The notes under the pieces: model-generated
Seen by the model: only the letters and a program-made list of their open reading frames with translations
The model's database searches: none
Told to the model about the DNA's origin: nothing
Assembly: GCA_042095835.1 (NCBI GenBank)
Contig: JBELML010000018.1
Span: forward strand, 8,156-72,155
Length of the DNA: 64,000 bases
Source: DATFKA01 sp042095835
Lineage (GTDB): Bacteria > Bacteroidota > Bacteroidia > Chitinophagales > Saprospiraceae
Direction: 5' to 3'
In this document: one piece after another, positions 9,262 through 19,135 of the stretch
Layout: every line of letters begins with the position of its first letter
How positions within the stretch are numbered: the stretch's first letter is position 1
Made by a program: the position numbers and the translations under genes

Positions 9262-11882
9262 AAATTTCTTTCTACCTCCTCAAATCATTTTTTTCTGCTG
9301 CCCTTTTAGCGGTATTAATTCCAAGTACTGTACTCGGTCAGCATCCTCTGCAAACCTCCTTTGAGGCTTATCAAAAAGCAAAAGCGAGTACTCCGTTTGG
9401 AACAGAATGGATGTCTTGTGGCCCCGTAGTGAACTCGGCTCGTGTAGAAGCTGTTCAAGCAGATCCCAATAGACCAGGCACCATGTACGCCGCCTTCGGC
9501 TCCGGTAATCTTTGGAAAACAGAAAATAACGGCTTGACTTGGAAGGCGATATTTGAAAATCAAGTTGCCCTAGGTATTGGTGATATCGCTCTAGCGCCTT
9601 CTAATTCCGACATTATTTATCTTGGAACAGGCGAAAGTCTTAGGAAAAACCGAAACTTCACAATGCCAGGGAATGGGGTCTACCGTTCTGATGATGGGGG
9701 AGAAAATTGGAGGCATCTAGGACTAGATGATAGCTGGCATATTGGAGAGATTGCTGTGCATCCAAGTAACCCAGATATAGCATTTGTGGCCGTTCTAGGG
9801 AAGTTTTGGTCTAAAGGAAGGGCAAAAGGTCTCTACCGGACCCAGGATGGCGGACGAAGCTGGCAAAGAGTACTCTATATCAATGAAAATACCAGAGCGA
9901 ATGATGTAGTCATAGCGCCTTCTAATCCCAATATCATTTACACCTCTGTATGGGAAAATAATATAGACACTGTCCTGATAGAGAGTGTATATGGTCCAAA
10001 AAGTGGAGTGTATAAAAGTGAAGATGGCGGCGATACCTGGAAAAAACTGGAAAATGGCCTACCTAAGAACCCAAAAGTAGGAAGGATAGGATTGGCCGTT
10101 TCTCATCAAAATCCTGACAAGGTTTATGCTTTAATTGATAATCGGAATAAGGCAGACATGGATCGAGCAGAGGTCTACAAAACGACCGATGGTGGATCGT
10201 CCTGGAATCGAACGCATCAAGAAGATTTGCATATTTTCTCCGTCATTGGTTGGTATTTTGCAGATATGTACGTCAATCCGCAAAATGATGAAGAAATCTT
10301 TGGATTAGGTGTGCGTATTGCCCATAGTACAAACGGCGGTAAAACCTTTGATCTAGTAGGAGGTCGAGTAGAGCACCTGCATCCCAGTCCGGCACAAGCC
10401 CTGCATTTGGATCACTGCGAAATGTGGATCAATCCACTGAACCCCCAGCATATTGTATTGGGAAATGATGGAGGTTTATTTGTGACTTATGATAAAGGAG
10501 AGAATTGGCTACACCACAACAATATCCCAGCGGGTGAATTTTATGACATCACTTTAGACAACCAAACGCCCTACTTGATTTATGGCGGTACTCAAGACGA
10601 TGCCACCGTTTATGGTCCTGCCAAAGCATGGAAAAATATCGATAAAGATCCCTGGAAGTACTTATGGATTGATCCCTGGAGTGGCGGAGATGGCTGCGTC
10701 ACTCAGGTAGATCCCGATGATCCGAACACGGTGTATTATAGTTCTCAAGAGGGCTACATTTATCGTAAAGATATGGCTTCAGATAGAAGTAAATTGGTTA
10801 CACCCCGTCGGATAGAAGAATATAGAGACACCCTAGCGTATCATTTTATTACGCCCTATTTTATTTCTCCTCACGATGCTCAAACGATATATCACGGAGG
10901 GAATTTTGTTTTCAAAACTACTGATCGTGGGGACCATTGGGAAAAAATCAGCCCCGACTTAAGCCTACCTACCGACCCCCAGAAAAGATCATTAGCCACT
11001 AGTGCATTAGCAGAGTCTAGTTTAAAAGCAGGACTCTTGTATGCTGGTACTGAGAAGGGCGCATTTTGGTACAGTGAAAATGATGGACAGCATTGGCAGG
11101 AAAATAGTGAAGGCCTACCCACTGCTTATATCAGAAGCATCTGCCCTTCAAAATTTAGTCCATCCAGAGTCTACCTGGCTATGTCTGGCATCAATTATGA
11201 TGACCTCAACAAATATGTATTTGTTTCTGAAGATCATGGTAAAACCTGGACATCGATCGCAGCGAACCTACCAAATGAACCGGTCAATGTGATCCTAGAA
11301 GATCCCAACTATGAAAATATCCTTTATGCAGGTGCCTACCGTGGCGTCTACATTTCTATGGATAGAGGACAATCTTGGAATTTAATGGGGCAAAATTTAC
11401 CCGCTGCCAGCATTGGTGATTTGGAAATACAGGAAAGAGAAAAGGAATTGGTAGTGGGTACCCACGGGCGAGGAATCTATTATGTCAATCTTGCGCCCAT
11501 TTATGCTTTAAATGAAAAGGGTTTCCCGCTCACCGAAAATACCATTTTTAGTATTCCAGAAGTGCTACTTCCTCGCTGGCGGAATGCCCAGCAGAATGTA
11601 GAGCAAACCGCAGAGCCATTGCCTATTAGTTTTTGGTCTACCAAAAATGGGCCAGTTCAGATCCAGATTTTGGACAAAGAAGAGCAGACTATTTGGACGA
11701 AGGAGATTCAAGCGCGTCAAGGATTTAACCAGTTTTGCTGGGATATGGTGCTAAAAAGAAACGAAAGCGATATGCCTTATTTTACTCGATATGAGCAATA
11801 TATCCGAAGTGGAGACTATACCGTCGTATTTAATTTTGAGGGAGCGAAATTGCAGGAGACCTTGAAAATACGCAATGACTAA
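9258..11882 (+). CDS. Secreted Asp-box (BNR) / VPS10-sortilin-like beta-propeller protein
   Basis: 874 residues with a signal peptide (MKISFYLLKSFFSAALLAVL, then PSTVLGQ). At least ten Asp-box repeats of the form S-x-D-x-G-x-x-W are spread through the protein (KTENNGLTWKAI, RSDDGGENWRHL, RTQDGGRSWQRV, KSEDGGDTWKKL, KTTDGGSSWNRT, KTTDRGDHWEKI, VSEDHGKTWTSI), giving one or two large propellers as in sortilin-like and HCF136-like proteins. The last ~120 residues form a separate beta-rich domain resembling the FlgD-type C-terminus of such proteins. No sialidase catalytic residues could be identified, so an enzymatic name would be unsafe. It overlaps the cyclase gene by 4 bp. Confidence 0.85.
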   Translation: MKISFYLLKSFFSAALLAVLIPSTVLGQHPLQTSFEAYQKAKASTPFGTEWMSCGPVVNSARVEAVQADPNRPGTMYAAFGSGNLWKTENNGLTWKAIFENQVALGIGDIALAPSNSDIIYLGTGESLRKNRNFTMPGNGVYRSDDGGENWRHLGLDDSWHIGEIAVHPSNPDIAFVAVLGKFWSKGRAKGLYRTQDGGRSWQRVLYINENTRANDVVIAPSNPNIIYTSVWENNIDTVLIESVYGPKSGVYKSEDGGDTWKKLENGLPKNPKVGRIGLAVSHQNPDKVYALIDNRNKADMDRAEVYKTTDGGSSWNRTHQEDLHIFSVIGWYFADMYVNPQNDEEIFGLGVRIAHSTNGGKTFDLVGGRVEHLHPSPAQALHLDHCEMWINPLNPQHIVLGNDGGLFVTYDKGENWLHHNNIPAGEFYDITLDNQTPYLIYGGTQDDATVYGPAKAWKNIDKDPWKYLWIDPWSGGDGCVTQVDPDDPNTVYYSSQEGYIYRKDMASDRSKLVTPRRIEEYRDTLAYHFITPYFISPHDAQTIYHGGNFVFKTTDRGDHWEKISPDLSLPTDPQKRSLATSALAESSLKAGLLYAGTEKGAFWYSENDGQHWQENSEGLPTAYIRSICPSKFSPSRVYLAMSGINYDDLNKYVFVSEDHGKTWTSIAANLPNEPVNVILEDPNYENILYAGAYRGVYISMDRGQSWNLMGQNLPAASIGDLEIQEREKELVVGTHGRGIYYVNLAPIYALNEKGFPLTENTIFSIPEVLLPRWRNAQQNVEQTAEPLPISFWSTKNGPVQIQILDKEEQTIWTKEIQARQGFNQFCWDMVLKRNESDMPYFTRYEQYIRSGDYTVVFNFEGAKLQETLKIRND

Positions 11883-11886
11883 AAAG

Positions 11887-12573
11887 TTAATCCAATTGTC
11901 GTGCTAACCCGCTTTTCTTTAGATACTCTTGTAAGATATGTTCAAGAGGAAGTGGTACATCTGCATCCGGTTGGCGCAAAGGTACCGGAATGGTAGGTAG
12001 AGCCTCGCCCAATTGCGCCGCCCAGACATTGGCAATTTCACTGGTTGCGCGAAGTACGGTTGTTACGTATTGTGCTTGATCTACGCGCTCATCTTGCCAG
12101 CGTCGTTTACCTTGAGTGAGTAGATCAATTTCAACAAGATGGACGCCTTGTCTAGCTAGATGTTCTTGTTTAAGGCGAAAATTTTCATAACCGTAGCCCG
12201 TTTTATTAGCTGGGGAAAGTATCTCGATAGTGGTAATCAAATTATCGTCCTGATCCCGAATAGCTAGATATCTTTGAGGCTGACTTGGATTGCCCACAGC
12301 GAAAGAAGGAGGCTGCACCACAATAGTATTGGCGTAAGAGGCATCAGGCGATTCGACTCGGTCAATCCTTGCATCTGGTCGGTAATGCTTTTTTGCTCCA
12401 GTTCGATCTAACATAGAAAGCCCGCGCTCCACGGAGATCGTGTAATACTCAGGCAGGCGAGGCGTTATCCAGTATCGAATTTCTACATTTAAAGAAATAT
12501 GCAGATCAGGAAAATACCTGGGCTGCTCCAGTGTAGGATGCATACCGACTTGTGGTTCTTTTTGAGTGCCCAT
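11887..12573 (-). CDS. DUF4058 family protein
   Basis: 228 residues, no signal peptide and no membrane segment, so cytosolic. The N-terminal pattern GMHPTLEQPRYFPDLHISL followed by LPEYYTISVE is the DUF4058 opening, and the central block ATIEIL-like (ITTIEILSPANKTGYGYE) plus HLVEIDLLTQGKR is the conserved core, reminiscent of a PD-(D/E)xK nuclease-like fold (E-I-L-S-P-x-N-K and V-E-I-D). Biochemical function is unknown. It converges on the Asp-box gene with only four bases between the stops, so the two transcripts must overlap. Confidence 0.82.
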   Translation of the reverse strand: MGTQKEPQVGMHPTLEQPRYFPDLHISLNVEIRYWITPRLPEYYTISVERGLSMLDRTGAKKHYRPDARIDRVESPDASYANTIVVQPPSFAVGNPSQPQRYLAIRDQDDNLITTIEILSPANKTGYGYENFRLKQEHLARQGVHLVEIDLLTQGKRRWQDERVDQAQYVTTVLRATSEIANVWAAQLGEALPTIPVPLRQPDADVPLPLEHILQEYLKKSGLARQLD

Positions 12574-12743
12574 ACTAGTAAATATAGTAGATCAAGAAGA
12601 AATTATCAAGTAAGCATTAGGGATAAGCATTTCCATCTTTGACCCAAGGCTGATATTAGAATTCAAAAATAGTTTCTATTTTGAATCAGGAATAGCTATA
12701 ATGCTACGTTTAAAATGAAGAAAATTCAATAACTACTTACTAT

Positions 12744-15700
12744 ATGAAAAAATTACACACCTTAAGCCTATTATTTTGCCTTTGTTTTACCAGTACTTTA
12801 TTCGCACAAGACTGCGACTGCGTCGAAAAAGACAGCTACGAATACGTCGAGTATAAAGGCCGCTATCGTACCTTGAAAATTCCAGTAGAATGCGATAGCC
12901 TCTTTTCTATGGAAGTCATCAATGATTTTCTAAACTTTGGAGATATCTATTATGAGGTGGCCCAAGACTTCTTCGGCTGGGAGTTTTTGCATCCTGTTTC
13001 TTTAGAGACGATCGTTAATCCCTCGCTTCGAGGTGCTGGCACAGGTACTGGTGGCACGGGTTATGGTATGTCATCTTTTGGGATCAATTTAGATGGTTTC
13101 GACAAAGATGCCTACGCGGCCGCCTACGAACGCAACGGTACCATCGTACACGAAGGGATTCACCGTTGGGACTTCAGAGGGCAAAATTATTTCCAAGGGC
13201 CAGATGTTGCGCACCCTTTAACCGTGGGGCTACAAGATTACCTTTATTTTAAGACAGGTTTGAACATCTTTGGTTTGTATGAGGAAAGCACCGCTGCTCT
13301 TTCCAGTGATTTAGAGATCAAAAGGCGATTTAAATATTTCTGGCGGCGGTATCTCAGTAATCCGGACTTAGATTGGGATTACTATTTCTCCAGAGGGTTA
13401 AGTGCACGCGAGATTTTTGAATTTGCTCCAAAGCCAGAAGCCTACGAGCGCTTGGCGATTCAGGGAGCCACTTTACTAGCCGTATATTTTATGCACGGCG
13501 AAGAGGGCCTACAATCCATTTTTACGCAAGTAGATAAATTACGCAAAGAAGATCCCACCTGGGATCAAGAATTTGATATTAATAAAATACGCGAAAGGCA
13601 CATTCAAATGTTTGGTGATGGTCTCCAGCTCGATGTATCAGATTATTTCGATTATTGGAAATACCCGATCAGCGACGACCTCAGAAGCTACCTCAACCAA
13701 TACCCAAAGAGTCCAAAAATCCAGGACTTGGATGGAGATGGCTTTTCTCCTCTACAGGGTGATTTTGATGATAATGATAGAACCTCCTATCCAGACGCTC
13801 CCGAATTGCTGGATGGTTTAGACAATAATCAGGATGGACAGATTGACGAGCTGGTACATAATGAAAGTGCTGGAGATTTTCCAAACTCCGGCTCGGGTAC
13901 GACTCTTACACTCCCAACATTGATTCAGGGCAATCTGGCTAGTTTGGAGGACGTCGATAATTTTACCATCTCTATTCCAGAGCGCTCTTACGTTACCGTT
14001 GTTTATACGTCACTCAACTCCGACACGGTCATCAAATACGATAACTACCAAATTGGAATTTTTGATGGTGTCATCCGTAGAAATGGGGACTATTACATGC
14101 GACAAGACGTATTATCGGGCGAAAACAACTTGCACCGCTCCGAATATTGGGAAGCTGGCGATTATGTCCTAAGTGTAGATGGTAACGACGGTGAAACTTG
14201 TCCAGGAGATTACGAAATTCAGATTTTCGTTAATGACCAGAAGCCAGTCGTATTTGAGAAGAATGGCTATGCTTATAAGCATCATGTCTATATCGGCCTA
14301 GATCCAGATCCTAACTTTGATGTCAATCAGGTCAACGGTGTTTCTCCTACAGAGGCAAATGCTTTAAAAACACTCTACGAGCAAAATGGAGGAACCAACT
14401 GGAACAATAAGATAGGTTGGTTAGCCACCGAAGATGTCTGCTTTTGGCGGGGAATGAATTGTGATCGAGTCGGTTTAAGTAAACTGGTACTCAACCAAGA
14501 AAGAGCTATTGAAGGGCCCATTGATGCGAGTATTCTAGCTGATTTGAAAAATATCAGGGAATTCGATTTGCAAGGCGCTAATTTTGAGCAGCAGCCGCTG
14601 CCAGACGCCTTCCAGGACTGGCGCAACCTATCCATGTTTAGAGCAAGTTATAATAATATTAGAGGTGAGCTGCCTACCTTCTCCGGAAGTAAGCAGAAGT
14701 TTTGGTTACTAGACTTACGGGCTAATCAATTTACGGGAAGTATCCCCGATAATTGGGCTAATCTCACTCAGCTCAAGTCGATAGATATCGTTGGTAATCA
14801 AATCACTGGTGCCCTACCAAGAGACTTGAACCAGTTGGAGCAACTAGAAACTTTCCTCTTTGATCAAGATCAAATTTGTGTGCCGAATCAGGCCGTGTGG
14901 AACTGGTTACAAGATATACCAGAGACCAATGGCCGCAATTTCTTGCGCTGTAATGAATTGCCTACGGGCATCACGATGTTGACGCCGATCGATCAGGCTT
15001 TTGACTTGCAAACACCGTCCGACGAAGCTATTCAATTTGATTGGACCGAAAGCCAAGATCCAGAAAATGTACCTATTAGCTATACCTGGGTGCTCGCTAA
15101 TGAAGTGGAGCAAGAGGGCCAAATGGTCATTGCCCCCATTTTAGAATTTGAGGTGAATAGCCAGACGGAGTTCAATATCACCAGATCAGCACTGGCCGAT
15201 AGCTTGGCGACTTTGGGTTTCGGGGATCGAGTTAGCAACTTTTTACATTATGCAGTTGCTACCGATGGAGATTGGATCGTATCTACCGACACAGTAGCCA
15301 TTGAATTGTCCTTAGTTGCACAGGACTGTGCTATTGAGGGGGAGATCATGATAGAACCCAACGCTTGTTTTACCACTAATACGGGGCAAGCGGAAGTGCA
15401 GTTGAGAAAGAGTTTTGGCGCAGTTCGCTACGATTGGAATACAGGAGAAACGGGTGCCGCCCTAAGCAATCTTGGTCCTGGTAATTACGAAGTGATCGTC
15501 GAGGATCAAACAGGTTGCCAAAAGACACTTTATGGGTTTGTACCCGTTTCTAAACTTAATGCAACATTGGATCGTAGTGACAATACGATAAGTACTACAG
15601 TAGCTGGTGGTACAGCGCCCTATAGCATTGGCTGGCATGATGAAGTGTTTGGTGCTGATCGAGATTTAGCAGCAGAAAGCACTTATTCTATGGTCATCAT

Positions 15701-17465
15701 GGATGCGCAAGGATGCCAGCAGCTTGTCCTTTCTCCTCCAATTCTACAACCCGCCAGCGGTCAGACAAGTAGTAGTTTTGTTGCCCACTGGGAAACGGTA
15801 CCTAGTGCTAGTGGATACATTGTACAGGTAGCCAAGGATGAGGACTTTAATCAGTTACTTGCCGCCTATGAATACCTTCAGGTAGATGAAGTAGATTGGA
15901 CAGAGATCAGTAATCTATCGGATGATGAAACGTATTACTACCGCGTAGCAGCCTTTAGTACCGATGCACTTTCGGCATTTTCTGCGCCTCAACAGATCCA
16001 ATTGAATCAAGAAAACTGCCAACTTTTTATTACTGGAAATACACAGGATATTGTCAGGGATGACAATGAGAATGGATCCATTGAGGTATTCGCTTACGGC
16101 GGAAATGGTAATTATATCTATCAATGGGCAGATAACGCTTCTAGTCCAATCAGGAACAATTTATCGGAAGGTTCCTACACGGTCACAGTTAGTGATTCGG
16201 AAAACTGTAGTGCCAACCAAACCTTTGAAGTAGAGCGCCTAGATCGCTACGCTATTGGCAACTTGGTATGGCATGACCGCAACAGAAATGGCCTCCAAGA
16301 ACCAGGGGAGCCAGGCATACCAGGTGTAAAAGTATATATGTGGAAAGATGACAACCGTGATGGACAACCTGAGGGAGGAGGTGTGGTAGAAACAGACGAA
16401 AATGGGCTTTGGCGTCACGAAAACCTAGCTCCAGGGTCTTACCTCATTTTTGTTTGGGAAGTCGACAACTTTGATCTCGGTGGCCCATTATTCAATATGG
16501 TCAACTCTCCGGGGACACTCGATACCAACAATGATTTTCCAGTAGATGATAATGGTGAGCCGGGAGCCTTCAACAATCCATTACCTTTTGGATCAGTGGC
16601 CTCGAAATATATTGTTTTAGGCGAGGGAGCAGAACCCCTGCAAGACGGCGATGAACAAGGCAGTACTTTCGATCAAGATCCAAGCGGTAATATGACGGTA
16701 GATTTTGGCTTTTTCAATAAAGACGAATGCCCTGATATGACGGCCCGCTTTGAAGGAGATCTACTCCTCTGCGATGAGCAAAGTGTAGGAGATATTTCTG
16801 CCGTTGCGATCAATGCAGTAGGTCCTGTTCGCTACCAATGGAGTGCAGAAAACCAGACGCCAGATTTAAAAGACGTAGGAGGAGGTACCTATACGGTCAC
16901 CATTACTGATAATGTGGGGTGTACCCAAACGGCGAGTACAGAAATCCGCACTTTGGATAACTTCCAACTCGATTTTACCATCACCGACGAATCCGTTAAC
17001 GGAGCGCAAGATGGCTCTATTGATTTAGTCGACAGTTTATTAGCTGGACTAGACTTTGTCTGGAGTAATGGCAGTACCGAGATTGATCAAACGAATCTTG
17101 GTGCGGGCGAGTATCAATTGATTGTAAATAGAGGCGAAGGCTGCCAGGCTACTATTGACTTCACCGTTTCTTTGGTTACTTCTACTCAGGCTATCTACGA
17201 AGATTTTGGCTTGCAGATTGTACCGAATCCTTCAGCTGATTTTATCCAATTGCAGCGTATTAACCGTACTTTAGGATATAGCTCTATGCAGGGGCAAATA
17301 TTGGATTTGTCAGGTAAAGTGCTACAAAGTATCGAAGCTACTGATTTGGCTGGTTTTAATCAGCAACTGCGGATAGGTGCGCGGAAATTGAGTGCGGGTA
17401 GTTATTTGTTGCAGTTGCAGAGTGGGAAGCGGATGGCGAATCAGTTGTTTGTGATTAGTAGGTAG
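12744..17465 (+). CDS. Large T9SS-exported modular protein with N-terminal HEGIH metallopeptidase-like region
   Basis: 1573 residues with a Sec signal (ending LFAQ at ~22). The first ~280 residues carry HEGIH at 136-140 and a Glu pair at 180-181 (YEESTAAL), the arrangement of a gluzincin-type zinc site. Next come an MopE-like Asp-rich calcium motif (DLDGDGFSPLQGDFDDND, ~330-347), a beta-domain, leucine-rich repeats (~570-690), an FN3-like domain (~1000-1090), SprB-like repeats (YTVTVSDSENCSA; YTVTITDNVGCTQ), an SdrD B-like domain (~1165-1330), and a C-terminal T9SS sorting tail (FGLQIVPNPSADFIQL, ending GSYLLQLQSGKRM). It should be exported by the type IX system and attached to the surface or released. 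Catalytic activity is inferred only from the zinc motif. Confidence 0.85.
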   Translation: MKKLHTLSLLFCLCFTSTLFAQDCDCVEKDSYEYVEYKGRYRTLKIPVECDSLFSMEVINDFLNFGDIYYEVAQDFFGWEFLHPVSLETIVNPSLRGAGTGTGGTGYGMSSFGINLDGFDKDAYAAAYERNGTIVHEGIHRWDFRGQNYFQGPDVAHPLTVGLQDYLYFKTGLNIFGLYEESTAALSSDLEIKRRFKYFWRRYLSNPDLDWDYYFSRGLSAREIFEFAPKPEAYERLAIQGATLLAVYFMHGEEGLQSIFTQVDKLRKEDPTWDQEFDINKIRERHIQMFGDGLQLDVSDYFDYWKYPISDDLRSYLNQYPKSPKIQDLDGDGFSPLQGDFDDNDRTSYPDAPELLDGLDNNQDGQIDELVHNESAGDFPNSGSGTTLTLPTLIQGNLASLEDVDNFTISIPERSYVTVVYTSLNSDTVIKYDNYQIGIFDGVIRRNGDYYMRQDVLSGENNLHRSEYWEAGDYVLSVDGNDGETCPGDYEIQIFVNDQKPVVFEKNGYAYKHHVYIGLDPDPNFDVNQVNGVSPTEANALKTLYEQNGGTNWNNKIGWLATEDVCFWRGMNCDRVGLSKLVLNQERAIEGPIDASILADLKNIREFDLQGANFEQQPLPDAFQDWRNLSMFRASYNNIRGELPTFSGSKQKFWLLDLRANQFTGSIPDNWANLTQLKSIDIVGNQITGALPRDLNQLEQLETFLFDQDQICVPNQAVWNWLQDIPETNGRNFLRCNELPTGITMLTPIDQAFDLQTPSDEAIQFDWTESQDPENVPISYTWVLANEVEQEGQMVIAPILEFEVNSQTEFNITRSALADSLATLGFGDRVSNFLHYAVATDGDWIVSTDTVAIELSLVAQDCAIEGEIMIEPNACFTTNTGQAEVQLRKSFGAVRYDWNTGETGAALSNLGPGNYEVIVEDQTGCQKTLYGFVPVSKLNATLDRSDNTISTTVAGGTAPYSIGWHDEVFGADRDLAAESTYSMVIMDAQGCQQLVLSPPILQPASGQTSSSFVAHWETVPSASGYIVQVAKDEDFNQLLAAYEYLQVDEVDWTEISNLSDDETYYYRVAAFSTDALSAFSAPQQIQLNQENCQLFITGNTQDIVRDDNENGSIEVFAYGGNGNYIYQWADNASSPIRNNLSEGSYTVTVSDSENCSANQTFEVERLDRYAIGNLVWHDRNRNGLQEPGEPGIPGVKVYMWKDDNRDGQPEGGGVVETDENGLWRHENLAPGSYLIFVWEVDNFDLGGPLFNMVNSPGTLDTNNDFPVDDNGEPGAFNNPLPFGSVASKYIVLGEGAEPLQDGDEQGSTFDQDPSGNMTVDFGFFNKDECPDMTARFEGDLLLCDEQSVGDISAVAINAVGPVRYQWSAENQTPDLKDVGGGTYTVTITDNVGCTQTASTEIRTLDNFQLDFTITDESVNGAQDGSIDLVDSLLAGLDFVWSNGSTEIDQTNLGAGEYQLIVNRGEGCQATIDFTVSLVTSTQAIYEDFGLQIVPNPSADFIQLQRINRTLGYSSMQGQILDLSGKVLQSIEATDLAGFNQQLRIGARKLSAGSYLLQLQSGKRMANQLFVISR

Positions 17466-17474
17466 TCTAATAAA

Positions 17475-17526
17475 TATGCTTGTTGTGTGCAAATAACCTC
17501 CTAGTTACCTGTGTACAACAAGCGTA
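17475..17526. terminator. Hairpin after the large T9SS gene
   Basis: Arms at 17475-17486 and 17515-17526 pair over 12 bp with a single mismatch, just after the T9SS gene stop and before the convergent channel gene. A T-rich stretch follows on the + strand (cttacttgttt). Confidence 0.5.
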
Positions 17527-17584
17527 TCTTACTTGTTTGACCATCTTCGTGAGTTGCAGCTTAATGGATTGCGGGAGGAATAGA

Positions 17585-18250
17585 CTATTCCTTGTGGTCT
17601 AATTCATGTGCCAAGTATTTACCAATGATGATCGCTACCACAAAAGTGATGTATAATTGGCCTGTCACACTTAGTAAGATGGCTAGTGCTTTTGCGAGGG
17701 GATGGATTGGTATAATATCACCATATCCCACTGTGGTAATCGTGATGTAGCAATAATACAAGAAATCGTAATAAGTATGAGATTCGGATATTTGGTAAGC
17801 GCCAGGAAAATAATGCTCGATGGTATTGGCTAGAGGCATGCCAATAATGCCTAAGACCAAGAAGGCCGCTATGCTAGCGTAAAGACTATTGGTGTCTACT
17901 CGATCACCTTTTAGTAAATAGATCATCAAGCGTACAAATAAAAAGCCAAAGAGTAAGAGATTGCCAAAGGTAGCTGCTAGGTTGAAAACTTCTTCTCCTC
18001 CATTATTTATAAAAAAAGAAAAAATAAAAGCGCTGAGGATAAGGGTAAAGATCATCTCCCAAAAAGAAGTAGATACATAAACAGATCCCATCAGAAGGAC
18101 CAAAGCAAACGCAATCTGGAAAATTAATCGCCCACTAGTTGTTATACTCGCTAGAGGTGGAGCAAGAATTAAGCAGACTAGGCTGATCAGAAAATATAGA
18201 TAGTTGGGATTATAAAAATGATGTCGGAGTAACTCTCGGAGACTATTCAT
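17585..18250 (-). CDS. Six-transmembrane potassium channel family protein
   Basis: 221 residues with about six hydrophobic segments and a K+ selectivity filter TVGYGD (Gly175-Tyr-Gly-Asp178) preceded by the pore helix DFLYYCYITIT. The final helix is the pore-lining M2/S6 (LAKALAILLSVTGQLYITFV). No RCK or cyclic-nucleotide-binding domain follows, and the S4-like segment lacks the arginine ladder, so voltage gating is unlikely. It belongs to the two-pore-helix ion channel family (Ion_trans_2). It is on the minus strand, downstream of the Clp-fold lipoprotein gene but separated from it by a terminator-like hairpin. Confidence 0.9.
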   Translation of the reverse strand: MNSLRELLRHHFYNPNYLYFLISLVCLILAPPLASITTSGRLIFQIAFALVLLMGSVYVSTSFWEMIFTLILSAFIFSFFINNGGEEVFNLAATFGNLLLFGFLFVRLMIYLLKGDRVDTNSLYASIAAFLVLGIIGMPLANTIEHYFPGAYQISESHTYYDFLYYCYITITTVGYGDIIPIHPLAKALAILLSVTGQLYITFVVAIIIGKYLAHELDHKE

Positions 18251-18288
18251 AGATGGTTGGCTTTAAACATATACTTATATATCACAAA

Positions 18289-18323
18289 AGTGGTACCCAT
18301 CTTCGCAAAAAGAGAGGTACCAC
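18289..18323 (-). terminator. Hairpin terminating the Clp-fold lipoprotein gene
   Basis: Perfect 9-bp arms at 18289-18297 and 18315-18323, 31 bp past the lipoprotein stop in its direction of transcription, followed on the minus strand by a TTTTG tract. Confidence 0.55.
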
Positions 18324-18353
18324 TCTAAAAGTACCAATAATCAAATTATCTAC

Positions 18354-18974
18354 TTACTTCGTAATGAAACCATATTTCAAAATTTCCGCATCTGTCATCC
18401 AATGAATATCATCGGCGGAGGCTACATTGATGGTGAAATAATAAAAATCTTCAGCTTGTTGTCGGGTAAAACCAACCGCCATAAAGAAATCGATATACGG
18501 TTGGTGTTCAGCATGGCCGACTGGAAAGTCAGTAGCTTCATTTCTCCCATCTGCCCAGGAATGTACACCAAATCGAGTATTACTACCCATCGTACGGTCT
18601 TCACCGGCTAGGAAAAAATCGACGCCACCAGAAGCAATCTCTGCATTATCCATCAGGTGGATGTCAATGCCAAGGTCGTGTACCTTTTTGGCGACTTGCA
18701 GATTGATTTCGTCATCTTCGGAGCCGGGGACATTGTTCATGTTGATTTGCTCGATGTTGGGATAGACTTCAATCAAATAGTTGAAATCATCTAAGGTATA
18801 GCTGTCAATGACGCCAGCCATTTCCACGGTAGTAGCATCGATACTTCTAAAAATACCAAAGTCTCCGTTCGCTGGAACTGCCGCATCATCTTGGATACAG
18901 GCGGTGAGGAAGAAACTACTTGTAATAAATAGTAAGGCGAATGTTCTAAGAATGGGATTTTTTAAAGTTGTCAT
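18354..18974 (-). CDS. Lipoprotein with a ClpP/crotonase-like (COG3904-type) fold
   Basis: 206 residues from ATG 18974; an upstream in-frame start exists but the lipoprotein signal (FLLTAC-type box, Cys26 in FFLTAC) begins here. The body matches the pattern of COG3904-like periplasmic proteins of the Clp/crotonase superfamily: a strand-turn segment DAEIASGG-like (NAEIASGGVDFFLAGEDR), where Ser sits in the position of the catalytic serine, followed by RFGVHSW, where His is in the expected position. It would be a membrane-attached periplasmic protein, possibly a Clp-fold peptidase. The match rests on short motifs only, so function is uncertain. Confidence 0.6.
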   Translation of the reverse strand: MTTLKNPILRTFALLFITSSFFLTACIQDDAAVPANGDFGIFRSIDATTVEMAGVIDSYTLDDFNYLIEVYPNIEQINMNNVPGSEDDEINLQVAKKVHDLGIDIHLMDNAEIASGGVDFFLAGEDRTMGSNTRFGVHSWADGRNEATDFPVGHAEHQPYIDFFMAVGFTRQQAEDFYYFTINVASADDIHWMTDAEILKYGFITK

Positions 18975-19135
18975 GTTCACGTTTTGAAAGGATTTAAAAT
19001 TTAAAGCTGCTGCTTTCTGACTTTCTGACAACTGTAATCTGTAGTTCCCCTACTTGTACTTCTCGAAACTTGTTGTTAATTCAAATCTTAGAGGCACCCT
19101 TCGAATGTAAAATGACTTCTTCTGTTCAACACATT

